Source: Bryobacterales bacterium (lineage in GTDB: Bacteria > Acidobacteriota > Terriglobia > Bryobacterales > Bryobacteraceae). Taken from it: a stretch of 15,576 nucleotides of DNA. The position numbers were made by a program, and so were the translations under genes. Of this stretch, positions 13,598 to 15,576 are shown piece after piece; within the stretch, counting starts at the first letter, position 1; each line of letters begins with the position of its first letter. Under the pieces are notes generated by a model. That model did no database searches. It was not told the origin of the DNA and was given only the letters and a program-made list of their open reading frames with translations. The DNA is taken from positions 17,173 through 32,748 of the forward strand of contig PLMF01000191.1 of assembly GCA_003142355.1 (NCBI GenBank). Reading direction: 5' to 3'.

Positions 13598-13888
13598 CTA
13601 TGCTATTGGCACTGGCCCACAAGGTACGCGGTGAGTGAAGAAGAGGCCTTGAGACCAACGTCGGAGCTCTCTTACATCCGATTCAGCCAGATCGGGGATG
13701 GCGGGAGCGATCAGCATGGCTCGATCCACCAGACCGTTGCGGTCATTGGCGAGGATCATATCTCGACACGCATCACACGCCGCCCAGTCGGCATCGCTGG
13801 CGCCCGCCAGGGAGCCGTAATCGACGACAAAGGGTCTGGCTTGGAATCGCCAGACGGGATTCGGAGCATTACAGAAATCACAGACCAT
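13598..13888 (-). CDS. Small zinc-binding protein
   Basis: A 96-residue protein starting MVCDFCNAPNPVWRFQARPF. C3xxC6 and a second CxxC in WAACDACRDMI form a likely single zinc site across about 40 residues. The helix ANDRNGLVDRAML follows. The longer frame to 13948 is rejected because AAGGAG stands about 9 bases before the ATG at 13888 and the added residues overlap the previous gene. This kind of short CDxC...CDAC protein is common on phages and plasmids, with no assigned function. It starts 11 bases inside the upstream membrane-protein gene. Confidence 0.65.
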   Translation of the reverse strand: MVCDFCNAPNPVWRFQARPFVVDYGSLAGASDADWAACDACRDMILANDRNGLVDRAMLIAPAIPDLAESDVRELRRWSQGLFFTHRVPCGPVPIA

Positions 13889-14132
13889 ACTCGGTGTTCT
13901 CCTTTTCTCCTTCAGCACCATCGCGTCGGGCGAGTTGGCGCGGGGCACGTTCCCCGGCGTCCTTCTCCGGCGGTGATGGCCACAACCGGCGATAGAGGTG
14001 TACGGTTAGGGGTACCGCCGCGAGCGCCCCGAAAAAGGCACTGACAGCGTTGGCCTTCAGTCCTTGGGATAACAGGACGCAGTAAACAACAAATAGGCAA
14101 AGAGCCAATGTTGCGTCTTTGGCACGTTTCAT
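13878..14132 (-). CDS. Small two-helix membrane protein
   Basis: An 84-residue protein from the ATG at 14132 (MKRAKDATLAL...), which has AAGGA about 7 bases upstream. Two hydrophobic helices are clear: residues about 8-23 (TLALCLFVVYCVLLSQ) and about 29-46 (VSAFFGALAAVPLTVHLY). They are joined by a short loop (GLKAN). The C-terminal 35 residues are highly charged and probably cytoplasmic. The family is not recognised; small membrane proteins of this type are frequent in conjugative elements. The stop overlaps the start of the zinc-protein gene. Confidence 0.6.
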   Translation of the reverse strand: MKRAKDATLALCLFVVYCVLLSQGLKANAVSAFFGALAAVPLTVHLYRRLWPSPPEKDAGERAPRQLARRDGAEGEKENTEYGL

Positions 14133-14206
14133 GGTTTGTTCCTTGCGGCGCGCGCTGTCACTGGACCCGAACATTTGTGGACCTGTCCCACATCTGTTCG
14201 CCACGC

Positions 14207-14917
14207 TTATCCGTCGCCGGCCGCCGCCAGACTGCTTGCATCGGTAGTTTCTCCTGCCGCGCGAGTATCTGTGCCAACTCTATCCTTCCGTTTGGGCAAG
14301 ACGATGGGTGAAGTGACATGTCGAGCGGGCTCAACCAGGAAATGCGAATGCGAACATGCGGGACAATTTACGGCTGCCGAGACCGCTTCTACTGCCTCCA
14401 CAAACTGAGCCGGCAATTGGCGAGCCTCTCCTGCCCTGGTGAAGAACTCGGGCGCGATCTTTCCCGCCTCCGAGCGGTCTTTCTCCACAAGATCAAGCGG
14501 GAGTTGTCCCTGCCAACCGCGAAACACCAACTGCGACCAGATCCGCGGCCGAGCCCCTTCCTTTGCCGCCCGCAGTTCATGTCGCGCAATCAGCAGCTCA
14601 TACGTGTGTTCGACCCGTAGCGCCTCGACGCTTACCAGGGCGGGAGCGAGAACTATCGCGTGGTCGCCGTTGCTCGTCAGCGAATCCGGCCGGACAAACC
14701 ATGGCAGACGCTCCCCGCCCTCACCGCAGAAGGTGACGTAATGGCCAAATTGCTTGATCGCTCCGCCGGATTCCCGGCCGCGCAGGACGTGCCGTTTGGT
14801 TGCGTGCTGGAATTCGACGGTGATGTTGGGAGTGCAATAGATTCCGGACTTGCGAAGCCGCTCTACCGCGGCTGCCGGAAGGGTCAGCCGCAGCAACGGG
14901 TTGGTCTTCTTCTTCAT
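14207..14917 (-). CDS. Hypothetical protein following the primase
   Basis: A 236-residue protein from the ATG at 14917. AGAGG lies 6 bases upstream, and the ATG overlaps the primase stop (ATGA), so the two are coupled; the longer frame to 15082 runs inside the primase gene. The first 110 residues look beta-rich (LLRLTLPAAAVERL, ITVEFQHATKRHVLRG, HYVTFCGEGGERLPWFV). The C-terminal part has NCPACSHSHFL (about residues 182-192), a possible half zinc site. The last 40 residues are low-complexity. I do not recognise the family; the coupling suggests work with the primase, but no activity can be read from it. Confidence 0.6.
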   Translation of the reverse strand: MKKKTNPLLRLTLPAAAVERLRKSGIYCTPNITVEFQHATKRHVLRGRESGGAIKQFGHYVTFCGEGGERLPWFVRPDSLTSNGDHAIVLAPALVSVEALRVEHTYELLIARHELRAAKEGARPRIWSQLVFRGWQGQLPLDLVEKDRSEAGKIAPEFFTRAGEARQLPAQFVEAVEAVSAAVNCPACSHSHFLVEPARHVTSPIVLPKRKDRVGTDTRAAGETTDASSLAAAGDG

Positions 14918-15576
14918 GCGTACCTCTTCTGCGTGATTGGCCGGCCGAGTGCTTCCCGGATCATCTCCTTCGAACACCCGGCCCAGCAGATGTACTTTCT
15001 TGGCTCCTCGACCGCGATGGCGAGATTGTCGCCGCTCCTGTCCCGACCGGCGTGCGCGCAGGATGGGCAGCGTGCGATCCAATTCCTGCCAACTTGACGC
15101 CGTACCTGAACGTAATCGAGAATCCGGAACTCGCTGGGCGCAGAGGTGTAGTACCGCCCTGGCACCTCGGGCCGCTTCGAGTGCTGGGCGAACTCAGCCG
15201 GGATTTCTTTGCCGGCCACGAATCTGCCCAATTCCGCATCGGTCACCTTGCGCAGACGCCGAAGGTAAGCCAGTTGGTCGGTAAGGGTATAGTCCGCGTT
15301 GTAGAACCAGAACCTCCAGCCGCGGCTTTCCTTTGCACCCCGATGAACGCCGAGCGGTGCCCGGATTGCGTTGCCAAATTCATCGGCACCGATTTCGTCC
15401 TGACGTGGGAAGATTTCAATTCCTTCTGGCAGTCCCGCGCCCTTGATCGGGAGCCCGAGCCGCAGGGCGGTGTGATAGATGTAGACCCGGCAGTCTCTCG
15501 CGAGCGCCGGCTTCTCGAAGAAGATCCACAGATGGCCGCCGCGGTTTGATTTCTCCAGCGCGGGCTCGACTCCATC
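14914..15576 (-). CDS. Archaeo-eukaryotic-type primase with C-terminal DnaG-like zinc finger (partial, 5' end outside window)
   Basis: The frame is open to the window edge: 220 residues plus stop. It opens inside a primase-polymerase domain of the kind found in TOTE-type and plasmid primases. SNRGGHLWIFFEKP (the sxH motif, His at residue 15 of the visible part) is followed by EIFPRQDEIGADEFGNAIR and PLGVHRGAKESRGWRFWFY. The first motif with the metal-binding acids is outside the window. The C-terminus has CPSC (170/173) and CWAGC (197/201) around SGDNLAIAVEEPRKYIC, the layout of the zinc ribbon of bacterial DnaG/CHC2 primases. The role would be primer synthesis for the element's replication. 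The GTG at 15246 is internal, not the start. Confidence 0.85.
   Translation of the reverse strand, partial: DGVEPALEKSNRGGHLWIFFEKPALARDCRVYIYHTALRLGLPIKGAGLPEGIEIFPRQDEIGADEFGNAIRAPLGVHRGAKESRGWRFWFYNADYTLTDQLAYLRRLRKVTDAELGRFVAGKEIPAEFAQHSKRPEVPGRYYTSAPSEFRILDYVQVRRQVGRNWIARCPSCAHAGRDRSGDNLAIAVEEPRKYICWAGCSKEMIREALGRPITQKRYA

Noticed and set aside
15243..15575. Minus-strand frame of 110 codons at the right edge
   Set aside because: It is a Ser/Arg-rich shadow. The other minus frame gives continuous primase motifs through the same bases.

Overview
The window is accessory DNA from a high-GC soil-type bacterium. The tail of the integrase remnant and the codon style suggest Acidobacteriota or a relative, but this is a weak inference because no rRNA or core gene is present. 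It has three blocks. (1) At positions 1-2084 on the minus strand lies part of a PRTRC cassette (ParB-related, ThiF-related cassette), a plasmid- and ICE-associated set of unknown function. Protein F, protein B and the start of the ThiF-like protein follow one another with overlapping stop/start codons, led by a small unknown gene. The other PRTRC genes (A, C, D, E, ParB) are not visible, and the cassette ends abruptly upstream.

(2) At positions about 2360-8200 on the plus strand lies a lower-GC island. It opens with a broken tyrosine recombinase whose catalytic Tyr is now Asp. It continues with eleven small, closely spaced, co-directional genes that look like one operon. They are built from a limited set of parts: zinc ribbons (including a DnaJ-like cysteine-rich domain and a CFI-box C-terminal domain), HEAT-like repeats, an HMA-like domain without its CxxC, a biotinyl/lipoyl-like domain apparently without the acceptor lysine, and a C-terminal Cys/His module shared by two of the proteins. 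I do not recognise the whole cluster as a described system; it is the best candidate here for something new. A minus-strand gene made of five ~19-residue repeats follows it. Then comes a noncoding stretch (8562-8937) holding the 3' half of a tRNA-Asn, a matching arm that makes a long inverted repeat, outer inverted repeats and a terminator-like hairpin. I read this as an integration/attachment site.

(3) At positions 8938-15576 on the minus strand lies a plasmid- or phage-like operon. In transcription order it encodes an archaeo-eukaryotic-type primase with a DnaG-like zinc finger (cut by the window end), an unknown protein, a two-helix membrane protein, a small zinc protein, a Ycf46-like AAA ATPase, a DUF1257 (Ycf35-like) protein, a DUF2997 protein, a NrdG-like radical SAM protein, an unknown protein, a DUF3150-like protein and a small coiled-coil protein. 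In the ATPase the Walker B segment lies before Walker A, the reverse of the normal AAA order. This is the clearest single oddity in the window.

Blocks 1 and 3 share strand, GC level and gene style, and probably belong to one replicating or conjugative element into which block 2 was inserted. That assignment is inference.
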